A stretch of DNA of 64,000 nt, taken from FEN-1088 sp031407985 (GTDB lineage: Bacteria; Myxococcota_A; Polyangia; Fen-1088). The position numbers and the translations under genes are program-made. Every line of letters begins with the position of its first letter. Position 1 is the stretch's first letter. The stretch is taken from NCBI GenBank assembly GCA_031407985.1, contig JANOJB010000035.1, positions 1-64,000 of the forward strand, given 5' to 3'. A model generated the notes under the pieces. It did not search any database, was not told where the DNA came from, and was given only the letters and a program-made list of their open reading frames with translations. This document shows positions 8,962 through 16,601 of this stretch, piece after piece.

Positions 8962-9966
8962 TTGGACCGGGCGGGGCCGATCACCGAGAGCCCGCGCCGC
9001 ACTTAGGTAAAGGGGAATGCCCACGACAAGGTTGAACGGGAAAGTGATTCCCAGCGCGAGGGTCAGGTAGATCGCCGGGCTCGCCTGAGGGAGAGCAACC
9101 CGCATGACCGCGGGAACAACGATGTACGATGCGCTCCCGCCGAGCACCGCCAGAAGCGTGGCTCCTCCCGCCGACAACCCGAGAAGCAGCGCCGTGCCCA
9201 TGCCCGCGGCTGCCCCGATGAGCGGCATGTAGAGGCCAAAGGCCGCCACACCGAGGCTCACGGCACGGAGATCGGAAAGCCTCCGGGCGACCACAAGTCC
9301 CATGTCCAGGAGAAAGACACAAAGAACCCCCTTGAACGGCTGAACGAATACCGGGCCCAGCTCCTCTAGTCCCTTGGCGCCCGTAAGCCATCCGATGGCG
9401 AAGCTGCCAAGCAGCAAGAGTACGCTGCCGTGCAGCAGCACCTCGCGGACGACGGTCCTCGCGAGCGAAGCCTGCAACTCCTTGGGCTGGGAACCGTGCG
9501 TGCCTCGGCGCGCAAGCAAGAGGCCCGTCAGAATGGCTGGCGCCTCCATGACCGCCCAGAGCGCCACGATATAGGGCTCGAACGGCTGGCCCTGGAGGTT
9601 CAGCAGCGCGATGGCCGTGGCGAAGGTGACAACGCTGACCGACCCGTAGTGCGCCGCGACAGCCGCGGCGTTGGTGGCATCGATCCTGGTCGTCCACCGA
9701 AGGAGCGCGTAGGCCAACACTGGAAGCAGCGCGCTGAGCGCCACGGCCGCAAGGACAGCCGCGAGAATCGAGCTGCCAAAGCCGCTGTGGGACAGCTCAG
9801 CGCCTCCGCGAAACCCGATCGCCATCATCAAATAGAGGGCGACGCTCTTGCTCAGGGTCTCCGGAATCGTGAGGCTGGACTTCAGCACCCCTGCGACGAT
9901 GCCCAGAAGGAAGAACAAGATGACCGGCGACACCAGGCTCTGCAGCGCGGTGCTCGCTATGTCCAT
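8677..9966 (-). CDS. sbtA: SbtA-like sodium-dependent bicarbonate transporter (3' end altered)
   Basis: The first about 330 residues form a polytopic membrane protein with about ten helices that resembles the SbtA (DUF897) family: SPVILFFLLGIVAGVLKSSL, LMMAIGFRGGAE, and a final GITFPFNLVVGIPLYLSAARALG. SbtA proteins are Na+/HCO3- symporters. The remaining about 98 residues are read antisense through the thiolase gene, because the natural stop seems to have been lost at the island boundary (about 8963). The ATG at 9966 overlaps the purK 3' end by 10 bases, so translation is probably coupled to purK, an enzyme that uses bicarbonate. The regulator SbtB is not present. The family call is fairly secure; the transported ion is inferred from the family. 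Confidence 0.75.
   Translation of the reverse strand: MDIASTALQSLVSPVILFFLLGIVAGVLKSSLTIPETLSKSVALYLMMAIGFRGGAELSHSGFGSSILAAVLAAVALSALLPVLAYALLRWTTRIDATNAAAVAAHYGSVSVVTFATAIALLNLQGQPFEPYIVALWAVMEAPAILTGLLLARRGTHGSQPKELQASLARTVVREVLLHGSVLLLLGSFAIGWLTGAKGLEELGPVFVQPFKGVLCVFLLDMGLVVARRLSDLRAVSLGVAAFGLYMPLIGAAAGMGTALLLGLSAGGATLLAVLGGSASYIVVPAVMRVALPQASPAIYLTLALGITFPFNLVVGIPLYLSAARALGDRPRPVQSSAFDQTRGTHSPAHAHGDDRVAALASFQFVQGRGDLPSARGAQRMSQRDGAAVDVHPVAGQAQFSDAIQPLRREGFVQLEQVDVLDGQSGFRQ
8939..8962 (+). repeat. Left copy of 24-bp direct repeat (att-like, thiolase 3' end)
   Basis: The 24 bases here match 19884-19907 at 23 of 24 positions, including a 19-base exact core, CTGATCGAACGCGCTTGAT. This copy is the true 3' end of the thiolase gene and includes its stop codon. 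The repeat brackets about 10.9 kb of unrelated accessory genes. Confidence 0.8.
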
Positions 9967-11135
9967 GCGCGCTCACCAGGTCCGGCCGCGACGTCGCGCT
10001 CAATCTCCGCCGCGATGCCTTCGGCGATCTCGGTGCCGTCTTGTCCGTCTTCTCCGTCTTCGTCCAGAATGAGGACGTGCCCCATCTTGCGTCCGACCGC
10101 GGGCCGCTTCTTGCCGTAAAGGTGAAGACGCGCCGTAGGGTGCGAGAGCACGGCGTGCCACGACGGTGGGCCATCCCGCCAGAGATCCCCAAGGAGGTTC
10201 AGTATCACGGCTGGGCGCAGGAGCGACGGGTCACCCAGGGGAAGGCCGCAGATCGCCCGGACGTGTTGCTCGAACTGGGAGGTCGCGCATGCGCCGAAGG
10301 TGTAGTGCCCGCTGTTGTGCGTGCGCGGCGCGATCTCGTTGACGAGGAGGGCCCCTTCCCGCGTCACGAACAGCTCGATGGCCATCATTCCGACGTGTCC
10401 GAGCGCGGACGCGATGCGGGCGCCGAGCTTCTCGGCCAGGGCCACGAGCTCTACCGGTATGCCAGCCGGCACGCGACTGGTGTGGAGAATGTGGCGCCGG
10501 TGCGTGTTTTCCGCGATGGGGTAGAAACGAATATTGCCATCGAGATCGCGGGCCAACAAAACCGAGATCTCCTTCTCGAAATCAACGAACGACTCGACCA
10601 GAGCCGGAGCTTGTCCAAGCGCCCTCCATGCCTCTTCGAGCTCAGCGACCTGACCGACGCGGGCCTGCCCCTTGCCGTCATAGCCCCAGCGTCGTGTCTT
10701 GAGGACGCATGGGAATCCCACCATCGTTGCGGCTGCTCGCAGGCTCCCGGCATCCGACACCGCGGCGTTTCTGGGCTGAGGCACTTCCTGTGCTTCCAGG
10801 AAGCGGCGCTGCTCACAGCGGTCCTGTACGATGCGCAGAACGTTAGCCGCGGGGCGTACCGGCTTCATCGCTTCGAGCTGCTCCAATGTCTCGGCAGGCA
10901 CGTGCTCGGTGTCGATGGTGATGACGTCGCTGCGCGCGGCCAGGGTCTTGGCGGCTTCGAGATTGTCGAAGGCACCCGTGATACAGAAATCGGCCACCTG
11001 CGCTGCCGGTCCCTCCGGATCTGGATCGAGAACCGCGATGCGGTAGCCCATGCGCCGGGCCTCCAGGGCCGTCATTCGCGCAAGCTGCCCACCGCCGATG
11101 ATCCCGATCGTTCCCCCGGGCCAAATCGGGCTCAC
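9957..11135 (-). CDS. purK: N5-carboxyaminoimidazole ribonucleotide synthase PurK
   Basis: 392-aa ATP-grasp enzyme: GGTIGIIGGGQLARM at the N terminus, FPCVLKTRRWGYDGKGQ in the central ATP-grasp part, and NEIAPRTHNSGHYT in the C-terminal part, all PurK signatures. It makes N5-CAIR from AIR, ATP and bicarbonate in de novo purine synthesis. The start is the GTG at 11135, which shares GTGA with the purE stop; the longer frame upstream is only an extension inside purE. The gene sits between purE and the SbtA-like transporter, all overlapping. It lies inside the accessory island, so the host may also have a chromosomal copy elsewhere. Confidence 0.93.
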   Translation of the reverse strand: MSPIWPGGTIGIIGGGQLARMTALEARRMGYRIAVLDPDPEGPAAQVADFCITGAFDNLEAAKTLAARSDVITIDTEHVPAETLEQLEAMKPVRPAANVLRIVQDRCEQRRFLEAQEVPQPRNAAVSDAGSLRAAATMVGFPCVLKTRRWGYDGKGQARVGQVAELEEAWRALGQAPALVESFVDFEKEISVLLARDLDGNIRFYPIAENTHRRHILHTSRVPAGIPVELVALAEKLGARIASALGHVGMMAIELFVTREGALLVNEIAPRTHNSGHYTFGACATSQFEQHVRAICGLPLGDPSLLRPAVILNLLGDLWRDGPPSWHAVLSHPTARLHLYGKKRPAVGRKMGHVLILDEDGEDGQDGTEIAEGIAAEIERDVAAGPGERAWT

Positions 11136-11626
11136 AGGGTCTCCTCCAGAACCGATGCGGTCTGTCGCACGCGATACGCCTTCAGACGGTCTCGCAGCGC
11201 GGGATCGCCAAGCGCGACAATGGCCGCGGCCAGCAGCGCGGCGTTCGCCGCCCCAGCCTCCCCGATCGCCAAAGTGCCCACTGGTACGCCCTTGGGCATC
11301 TGCACGATGGACAGGAGTGAGTCCAGTCCTTGGAGCGCCTTCGATTGCACCGGGACTCCGAGCACCGGCAGAGTGGTCTTTGCTGCGGCCATGCCCGGGA
11401 GATGGGCCGCGCCCCCCGCGCCCGCGATGATCACCTGGATGCCGCGTGCCTCCGCCGCGCCAACGTACTCGAAGAGGAAGTCCGGTGTCCTGTGTGCCGA
11501 GACAACCTTGGCCTCGTAGGGGACGCCGAGCTCTGCCAGCATCTCGGCCGCGCGCGGCATCGTCGTCCAGTCGCTCTTGCTGCCCATGATGACCGCCACG
11601 CGTGGCGCGTCTTGCGTCTCCGTCAT
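11132..11626 (-). CDS. purE: N5-CAIR mutase PurE (class I)
   Basis: 164-aa protein with the PurE core: VAVIMGSKSDW, then VSAHRTPD, then AGAGGAAHLPGMAAA with the phosphate-binding loop, and GVPVQSK. It converts N5-CAIR to CAIR in purine synthesis and acts directly on the PurK product. The ATG at 11626 overlaps the stop of the preceding gene (ATGA), and its own stop overlaps the purK GTG. Length and motifs are those of the bacterial class I enzyme, which works with PurK. Confidence 0.95.
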   Translation of the reverse strand: MTETQDAPRVAVIMGSKSDWTTMPRAAEMLAELGVPYEAKVVSAHRTPDFLFEYVGAAEARGIQVIIAGAGGAAHLPGMAAAKTTLPVLGVPVQSKALQGLDSLLSIVQMPKGVPVGTLAIGEAGAANAALLAAAIVALGDPALRDRLKAYRVRQTASVLEETL

Positions 11627-12168
11627 CGATGTGCCTCTTGGGCGGGGACAATTCCTCGCCCCCTGTCATCGACGAACCAGGTCCCGCCGATCATCTGTGG
11701 ATAGCGATCCTCCAGCTCCGACATGGTCGCCTTGATGGACTCCACAGCGTCGGCTGCAGCAAAGACGGGGAAGAACGTTTCCGTGGCGCTCGAAGACCGT
11801 GAAGCGGATGTCGTGCACGAGAAAGAATCGAGGATTGTGCGTCGGCGCTCCGTGGCGCTGTGCGCGGTGCGCAGGATCGTTCCGTCGATCCAGCAAAGCG
11901 TCCACAACCCCGACGAAGAGAACGACTCTCGGATGCCCACGCCGGATGTCCCCGGACTGACCATCGACATGCCTGCTCCGACCTCTCGGTCGAGCCAGGG
12001 CCAGGCCAGCAAATCGGCATCGAGTTCGCGGCGCAGCCAGATCCCGAGGGCCTCGTCCGCCTCGCGAGCCTCTGCAAAGCGTTGCCGCCGGTACACCAAG
12101 AACGCGCTGGCCGCTGCGACCGCGGAGCGCACATCGTCCGCGCTTCGGATCAGGAGTAGCTTGGTCAT
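11623..12168 (-). CDS. Unknown protein between SPFH remnant and purE
   Basis: 181 aa, not recognised. The first about 70 residues look like a soluble helical domain (MTKLLLIRSADDVRSAVAAA, then LGIWLRRELDADLLAWPW). The middle, about residues 85-130, is rich in Ser, Thr and Arg, and another frame there reads more like protein, so an internal compensated frameshift is possible. The end (VFAAADAVESIKATMSELEDRYPQMIGGTWFVDD) again looks coding. It overlaps both neighbours by four bases (ATGA on each side), so it belongs to the SPFH'-unknown-purE-purK-sbtA unit. No signal peptide or membrane helix is seen. Function unknown. Confidence 0.5.
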   Translation of the reverse strand: MTKLLLIRSADDVRSAVAAASAFLVYRRQRFAEAREADEALGIWLRRELDADLLAWPWLDREVGAGMSMVSPGTSGVGIRESFSSSGLWTLCWIDGTILRTAHSATERRRTILDSFSCTTSASRSSSATETFFPVFAAADAVESIKATMSELEDRYPQMIGGTWFVDDRGRGIVPAQEAHR

Positions 12169-12533
12169 CGAAGGCCCCCTTCGATCTCCTTCTCCTTCAG
12201 CATGTCGAAGTACTGTGTCATCAGCACGAGGTTCATCACGTCCTTCGCCGTCGTCCCGGGCACAGATTTCTGGAACGCGTCCACCGAATCTCGCAGACCC
12301 GCCACGATGGCCGTCCGCTGATCAGCGATACCCCGGCCCTGCAGTGCCTTGCTTTCGGCGTCGCCTTCGGCCGCCTTGACCTTCAGGATCCGATCCGCTT
12401 CCCCTTTCTCGGTAGCGGCCACGCGCATCCGTTGCGCGGCGTTGATCTCGTTCATCGACTCCTTGACTCTGAGATCAGGATCGATGTCCGTGACAAGCGC
12501 CTTGAGGATTCCGTACCCGAAGCCGTCCATCAC
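12165..12533 (-). pseudogene. C-terminal remnant of an SPFH/HIR-like (stomatin-family) protein
   Basis: The 122-aa frame matches the C-terminal third of HIR-type SPFH proteins: GYGILKALVTDIDPD, then VKESMNEINAAQRMRVAATEK, the charged coiled-coil with AEGDAESK, and VPGTTAKDVMNLVLMTQYFDMLKE. The membrane anchor and the SPFH beta domain are missing. In the same frame a TAG lies at about 12566-12568, so nothing upstream can complete it. The rest starts at GTG 12533 or ATG 12530 and might still be translated, since a repeated promoter-like element sits about 20-75 bases upstream. SPFH proteins scaffold membrane microdomains and often bind FtsH, whose own remnant lies just beyond. Confidence 0.75.
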
Positions 12534-12552
12534 GTAGAACGTACTGCTTCGG

Positions 12553-12609
12553 CGATCCAGAGGCTATTAGAAAGTATGGTCGCTATCCGTAGTAAAAAAC
12601 GACGTATGC
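12553..12609. promoter_or_regulatory. 57-bp repeated element, copy 1 (upstream of SPFH'-purEK-sbtA)
   Basis: The layout is ATCCA, CTATTAGAAAGT (12564-12575), 12 unlike bases, CGTAGTAAAAA (12588-12598), 6 bases, TATGC (12605-12609). The same blocks with the same spacing recur at 18108-18164. The spacers are not conserved while the blocks are, as for protein-binding sites. It lies just upstream of the leftward SPFH' to sbtA gene run. It may be a LysR operator with a promoter; which strand it serves is not certain. Confidence 0.6.
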
Positions 12610-12662
12610 GGTCGAGAACGAAATAGCGGAAACACGGTCCCTCGATCACCACGGGTGCCCTG

Positions 12663-13130
12663 TTAACCGCTCACTGGCGCGCTCTCTACCCGGACGCGCT
12701 CGTCGTCGGGAACGTGTCCGTTGGCCTCGCCCACCACCCGCGCGAACACCGGCGCCAGCTCTTCCTCGGTCAACGTCTCCTTGACCAGCAACGTGGCCGC
12801 CACCTCTCGCAGCAGGTCCTTGTTCCTGGTCAACACCTGGCGCGCCCGAACTCCGGCGCGGTCAACCAGCGCGCGTACGGCGATGTCGATCTCACGCGCG
12901 GTCTCCTCGCTGAACGACCGCGCCTCCAGGCGTTGGCCCCCCAGGAAGGTGGGTGGATCGAGGTCATAGGCCACCGCCCCCAGCTCGGGCACCATGCCGT
13001 AGCGGGTGACCATCTGTCGAGCTATCTCCGTGGCCTTCGACAGGTCGTCGCTGGCACCCGTCGACAGGTGCCCGAACACCACCTCTTCAGCGCCGCGGCC
13101 GCCCAGCAGCACCGCCATGCGGTCCTCCAA
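12663..13130 (-). pseudogene. C-terminal remnant of FtsH protease
   Basis: The frame matches only the M41 C-terminal part of FtsH: RLEDRMAVLLGGRGAEEVVFGHLSTGASDDLSKATEIARQMV, then YGMVPELGAVAY, and the helical end LLREVAATLLVKETLTEEELAPVF. The two transmembrane helices, the AAA ATPase and the HEXXH zinc site are absent, so it cannot be an active protease. The nominal start is a TTG that would encode an internal Leu in FtsH. The similarity begins right at the stop of the DUF350 gene (13145-13147), so a deletion has joined the two. FtsH and SPFH proteins normally work as a complex; here both are cut at the 5' side. Confidence 0.8.
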
Positions 13131-13144
13131 TCGAAGGCCCGGCG

Positions 13145-14002
13145 TCAGGTCAGAAAGAACGTCACGATCAGCGATGCCAGCACGAAAGATACGCCCTCCT
13201 GAATTCCAGCACCCACGTTCTTGTCCTCCACGATGGCTTTGGCCAGCTTGACCTTGGGCAGCATGATGAAGTCGGTGATCAACCGAAAGACGTAGACCAG
13301 CACCAAGCTAACTCCCAAGAACTTGCCCACCCCGAGGGCGGCCTGCGCGACAGAGCCCGTGCCTTTTCCTAAGACCGCGGCCTCCAGCACCAATCCCACT
13401 GCCAGGAGGATGCCGGCGATGGGGAACCCGGCGGCAAGGTTGTTGCGCTTGATCTCGGCTAGATCGTCGTACGGCGTGAGCCGACAGTAGAGCAGGACCG
13501 CGAGGACCATGACGGCCTGGGCCGCCCCGAACCACACGATCCGGGGGAGCAGACCGCCCTCCGGATCGGACAGGGCGCCACGGAGAACCATGCCCGTGGC
13601 GATTGACACGGCGGCCTTCCCGACGGCCAGGGTGACGTTCACGTCTTCCACAGATTGGTCTGCCCCCTTCCTGGACCCCAATCCGCGGAAGATAAGTTTG
13701 TCGCTGACCATATCGGCGACGAGCTGGAGGGCGATGGCCACAAACCCTGCCAACGCAACCCCGAACGCGATCCCCCAGAAGGTCGAATGCTCGCCCCGGG
13801 CCGAAATGGCGCCCAGAAATCCCATCAGGACGCCCACCAGGTAACCGGCTTGGCTGGTTGCCGCACCCACGGATCTCTTCCGTACGACCATCTCGTTGAC
13901 GTCGTAACCGCGCATCTTGAGCAGCACGTCCCGGGCCAGCTTTGCGACGATCAGGATCAACAAGGCTTCGATCATGAAGCCAACAAGAAACTCGAATCTC
14001 AT
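13145..14002 (-). CDS. DUF350 family membrane protein (two-domain)
   Basis: 285-aa integral membrane protein with about eight hydrophobic segments in two similar halves. The first half holds AATSQAGYLVGVLMGFLGA and the second AEIKRNNLAAGFPIAGILLAVGLVLEAAV. The repeated N-x-A-A/x-G topology is that of tandem DUF350 domains. The start at 14002 is chosen because GGGGAGGA lies four to eleven bases upstream; an in-frame extension to 14059 lacks such a site. DUF350 proteins occur in stress and metal loci with TerC and SPFH genes, but their biochemical role is not established. Three TCGTGAACG-like repeats lie about 90-145 bases upstream. Confidence 0.75.
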   Translation of the reverse strand: MRFEFLVGFMIEALLILIVAKLARDVLLKMRGYDVNEMVVRKRSVGAATSQAGYLVGVLMGFLGAISARGEHSTFWGIAFGVALAGFVAIALQLVADMVSDKLIFRGLGSRKGADQSVEDVNVTLAVGKAAVSIATGMVLRGALSDPEGGLLPRIVWFGAAQAVMVLAVLLYCRLTPYDDLAEIKRNNLAAGFPIAGILLAVGLVLEAAVLGKGTGSVAQAALGVGKFLGVSLVLVYVFRLITDFIMLPKVKLAKAIVEDKNVGAGIQEGVSFVLASLIVTFFLT

Positions 14003-14093
14003 GAAGTCCTCCCCGTCAACGCTGAACGGGCGTCGCCAGGGTGCCTGTGTACCATCCAAAGGGGAAATGACGAAAATCGCGGCTTTCGGACCG

Positions 14094-14147
14094 TCGTGAA
14101 CGGCAGCATCGGTTCATCGTGAACGCGAAGATCGGTCATCGTGAGCG
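14094..14147. repeat. Three direct repeats, 22-23 bp apart, upstream of DUF350 gene
   Basis: TCGTGAACG occurs at 14094-14102 and 14117-14125, and TCGTGAGCG at 14139-14147, within a longer 23-base imperfect tandem unit (14088-14133). The spacing is about two helical turns. The repeats lie in the 168-base gap between terC and the DUF350 gene and could be regulator sites; no other function is visible. Confidence 0.5.
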
Positions 14148-14170
14148 GGCACGGAGGTCGCTTGCCTTGC

Positions 14171-14950
14171 CTATTTGGTGGTTCCCGTCTCCGCTGTCCG
14201 GTCGGCCTTCTCGAACCGGTGATGGAGCACGACGGGCGCCTTTTTCCTCCGGATCCGCATGTTCAGGATCTCGATGCCCAAGGAGAACGCCATCGCAAAA
14301 TAGATGTAGCCCTTGCCGATATGCTGCCCCATGCCATCAGCGATGAGCATGACGCCGATGAGGAGGAGGAAGCTCAGTGCGAGGATCTTCATGCTCGGGT
14401 GCCGGTTGACGAACTCGCCGATGCGACCCGCGAACGCGAGCATGACCGCCACCGAGATGACCATGGCGACAATCATCACCGGGACATGCTGCGCCATCCC
14501 GACCGCGGTGATCACGGAGTCGAGTGAGAACACGACGTCGAGCACCAGAATCTGGGCGAGGATGAGCCAGAAGGCCGAGCCGCCCGAAGAGCGAGAGCGC
14601 TCCTCGCGGGCGATTTCCAGCTTGTCGTGGATCTGGTGGGTTGCCTTTCCGACAAGGAAGAGACCTCCGCCGAGCAGGATGAGATCGCGGCCCGAGAACG
14701 CCTTGTCCAGCACGGAGAAGAGCGGAGCAGTGAGGCCCATGACCCAGGAGATCGCGAAGAGCAGCGCGAGCCGAAGAACCAGCGCCAATGCGAGTCCAAA
14801 CCGTCGCGCAGCCGGCTGCTGCTCAGGCGGCAGCTTCCCGGCGAGGATCGAGATGAAGATGACGTTGTCGATGCCGAGCACGACCTCCATGGCCGTCAGG
14901 GTCAGGAGGCTGATGTAGATTTCAGGCTGGGTGAGAAGCTCCAGTGTCAT
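14171..14950 (-). CDS. TerC family integral membrane protein (short type)
   Basis: 259 aa with about seven membrane helices. The two acidic TerC motifs are present: TAMEVVLGIDNVIFISIL in the first helix pair and VLDVVFSLDSVITAVG after the central charged loop. TerC proteins are membrane partners in tellurite and metal stress, and several export Mn2+. The C-terminal tail is basic and cytosolic. A second, longer TerC-type gene lies 61 bases upstream on the same strand, and a TerB-like gene lies further along the island. Substrate is not known; Mn2+ export is the best guess from the family. Confidence 0.88.
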   Translation of the reverse strand: MTLELLTQPEIYISLLTLTAMEVVLGIDNVIFISILAGKLPPEQQPAARRFGLALALVLRLALLFAISWVMGLTAPLFSVLDKAFSGRDLILLGGGLFLVGKATHQIHDKLEIAREERSRSSGGSAFWLILAQILVLDVVFSLDSVITAVGMAQHVPVMIVAMVISVAVMLAFAGRIGEFVNRHPSMKILALSFLLLIGVMLIADGMGQHIGKGYIYFAMAFSLGIEILNMRIRRKKAPVVLHHRFEKADRTAETGTTK

Positions 14951-15011
14951 GTTTCCTTTACCACCACCACCTTGCGCGTCGCGGTTGGAGCAGAGGCGCC
15001 CTTCGTGGCGG

Positions 15012-15986
15012 TCATGGCTTCACCCCGTCCGGCTGATCTGAGGGCGGGGCGGCAAGCAGCGGCTCGGCTGGCTTGTGCAGCAGCGAAGCCACTATCGAGC
15101 CGCCAAGCAGGACAACGATGATGCCGAGGGCTGCCAGGATCGGGATCTTGTAGATCCCGGCCAGGAGCATTTTCGCACCGACGAACATGAGAACGAGTGA
15201 CAGCCCGGCCTTCAGATAGTGGAACTTCCCCATGATTCCTGCGAGCGCAAAGTAGAGCGCCCGTAGTCCCAGGATAGCGAAGATGTTCGACGTGTAGACG
15301 ATGAAGGGATCCGTCGTGACAGCGAAGATGGCGGGAATGGAGTCCACGGCGAAGACGAGGTCTGTCGCCTCGATGGCCACCAGCACCAAAAGCAATGGGG
15401 TCGCATACCGCTTGCCGCCCTCGACCACGGTAAAGCCGTTGCCGCGGTAGTCAGCCACGGAGGGCACGAATCGTTTGAACAGTCGGAAGATCGGATTGCG
15501 TTCCGGGTGAACCTCTCCGTCTCGCTGCACGAGCAGCTTGATGCCCGTGAATACGAGGAACGCTCCGAACAGGTATGCGACCCAGTGGAACTTGGCGAGC
15601 AAGGCCGCGCCGAGCACGATGAAGATAGCGCGCATGATGAGCGCGCCCAGAATCCCCCAGAAGAGGACCCGATGCTGGAGCTTGGCCGGGACCGCGAACG
15701 CCGAGAAGACAACGATGAAGACGAAGATGTTGTCGACCGACAGCGCCTTCTCGATGACGTAGCCCGTGAGGAATTCGAGCGCGCGCTCCGAGCCGAACCA
15801 GAGATAGACGCCCACGTTGAAGACGAGAGACAGGGAGATCCAGACGGCCGTCCAGATGAGAGCTTCTCGAACGCGCACCTCGTGCGCCTTGCGGTGAAAG
15901 ACGCCAAGATCCAGCGCCAACATGACCAGCACGAACGCGGTGAAGCCGATCCACAACCCCGGTGTCCCGATGCTTTCGAGACCCAT
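15012..15986 (-). CDS. alx: TerC/Alx family membrane protein (putative Mn exporter)
   Basis: 324 aa, about nine membrane helices. It carries the family signatures LALDLGVFHRKAHEV, GYVIEKALSVDNIFVFIVVF and VAIEATDLVFAVDSIPAIFAVT, whose membrane Asp and Glu residues form the proposed metal path. The length and the FHRKAHEV motif place it with E. coli Alx, a Mn2+ exporter. The ATG at 15986 has GCGAGGAGT just upstream. It precedes the shorter TerC gene. E. coli alx is controlled by an RNA switch; the 274 bases upstream here were inspected and no such structure could be recognised by eye. Confidence 0.88.
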   Translation of the reverse strand: MGLESIGTPGLWIGFTAFVLVMLALDLGVFHRKAHEVRVREALIWTAVWISLSLVFNVGVYLWFGSERALEFLTGYVIEKALSVDNIFVFIVVFSAFAVPAKLQHRVLFWGILGALIMRAIFIVLGAALLAKFHWVAYLFGAFLVFTGIKLLVQRDGEVHPERNPIFRLFKRFVPSVADYRGNGFTVVEGGKRYATPLLLVLVAIEATDLVFAVDSIPAIFAVTTDPFIVYTSNIFAILGLRALYFALAGIMGKFHYLKAGLSLVLMFVGAKMLLAGIYKIPILAALGIIVVLLGGSIVASLLHKPAEPLLAAPPSDQPDGVKP

Positions 15987-16260
15987 GGTTAACTCCTCGC
16001 TTCCAACCTCTTCAAGGTGCTCGCTCTACACGTAGGCACCTGCCAGGCGTCCCAGCGGCGTCGATCCAGTCTCGCCTTGAAGACGCAGACGGTGACAATG
16101 ATGACCCAGTCCACGACATCCCGGGCCGCTCGCAGCTTCGTCTGCCATACCTGCCACATCCCATCGCGTTCCTTACCGAAGACCGCGGAACAAGGCCGGG
16201 CTGTGTGTCGCATTTGAGAGCTCGTCGGCCACGTCCCTCTCCCCGATGTCCTGGTCAAAG
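15987..16260 (-). other. Gap between alx and HPF-like gene
   Basis: 274 bases. A 91-codon minus-strand frame (15989-16264) runs through it and stops inside the alx ribosome-binding region, but its composition (many Arg and Trp) and lack of a good start site do not support a gene. A shorter part from the ATG near 16164 cannot be ruled out. Nothing else was recognised. Confidence 0.3.
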
Positions 16261-16578
16261 TCATGGTCGTTCCGCATCCCTGCGTCGCTGGATGTCGCGA
16301 TCTACGGCTCGTGCGGCCCGGTCAGCAGCGCGATCGACGACTGCGTGAAGATCTGCGTCGATGTCCTCGACCAGAACGTTGCCAGACGGCCGAAGAGCGA
16401 CGTCGATTTGGCACTGCTTGTCCACACCACCGCGTGCGCCGTTGGCGTCCTCAAAGCGGACTTTCACCTTGACGATGCGTTCACCGAACCGGCCGAGTGC
16501 GAACCGCAGCCGGCGATCGACGTGGGCGCGCAACGCCTCATCGACCTCAATCTTTCCAGCGCGAATATCTACCTGCAT
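16261..16578 (-). CDS. HPF/RaiA-like ribosome-associated protein
   Basis: 105-aa small protein that begins MQVDIRAGKIEVDEALRAHVDRRLRFALGRFGERIVKVKVRFED, the beta-alpha-beta pattern of the S30AE/HPF fold, and ends in a basic helix. This short stress-type HPF-like family is thought to bind ribosomes and stop translation when growth halts. The ATG at 16578 gives the usual N terminus and has AAGGGGGA upstream. A start at 16605, sharing ATGA with the stop of the baeRF gene, is possible and would add nine residues. It is in an operon with baeRF, which also acts on ribosomes or release by homology. Confidence 0.8.
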   Translation of the reverse strand: MQVDIRAGKIEVDEALRAHVDRRLRFALGRFGERIVKVKVRFEDANGARGGVDKQCQIDVALRPSGNVLVEDIDADLHAVVDRAADRAARAVDRDIQRRRDAERP

Positions 16579-16601
16579 CGCGTCCCCCTTCCAGGCAAGG
16601 T

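Noticed and set aside
10041..11519. 492-codon plus-strand open frame across purK and purE
   Set aside because: Both purK and purE are clear on the other strand; this frame shows no family resemblance.
15987..16260. yybP-ykoY-type Mn riboswitch before alx
   Set aside because: No matching conserved loops could be found by eye; a covariance-model search would be needed to call it.
15989..16264. 91-codon minus-strand frame between HPF-like and alx genes
   Set aside because: No good start site, odd composition and no family; kept only as a note in the gap entry.
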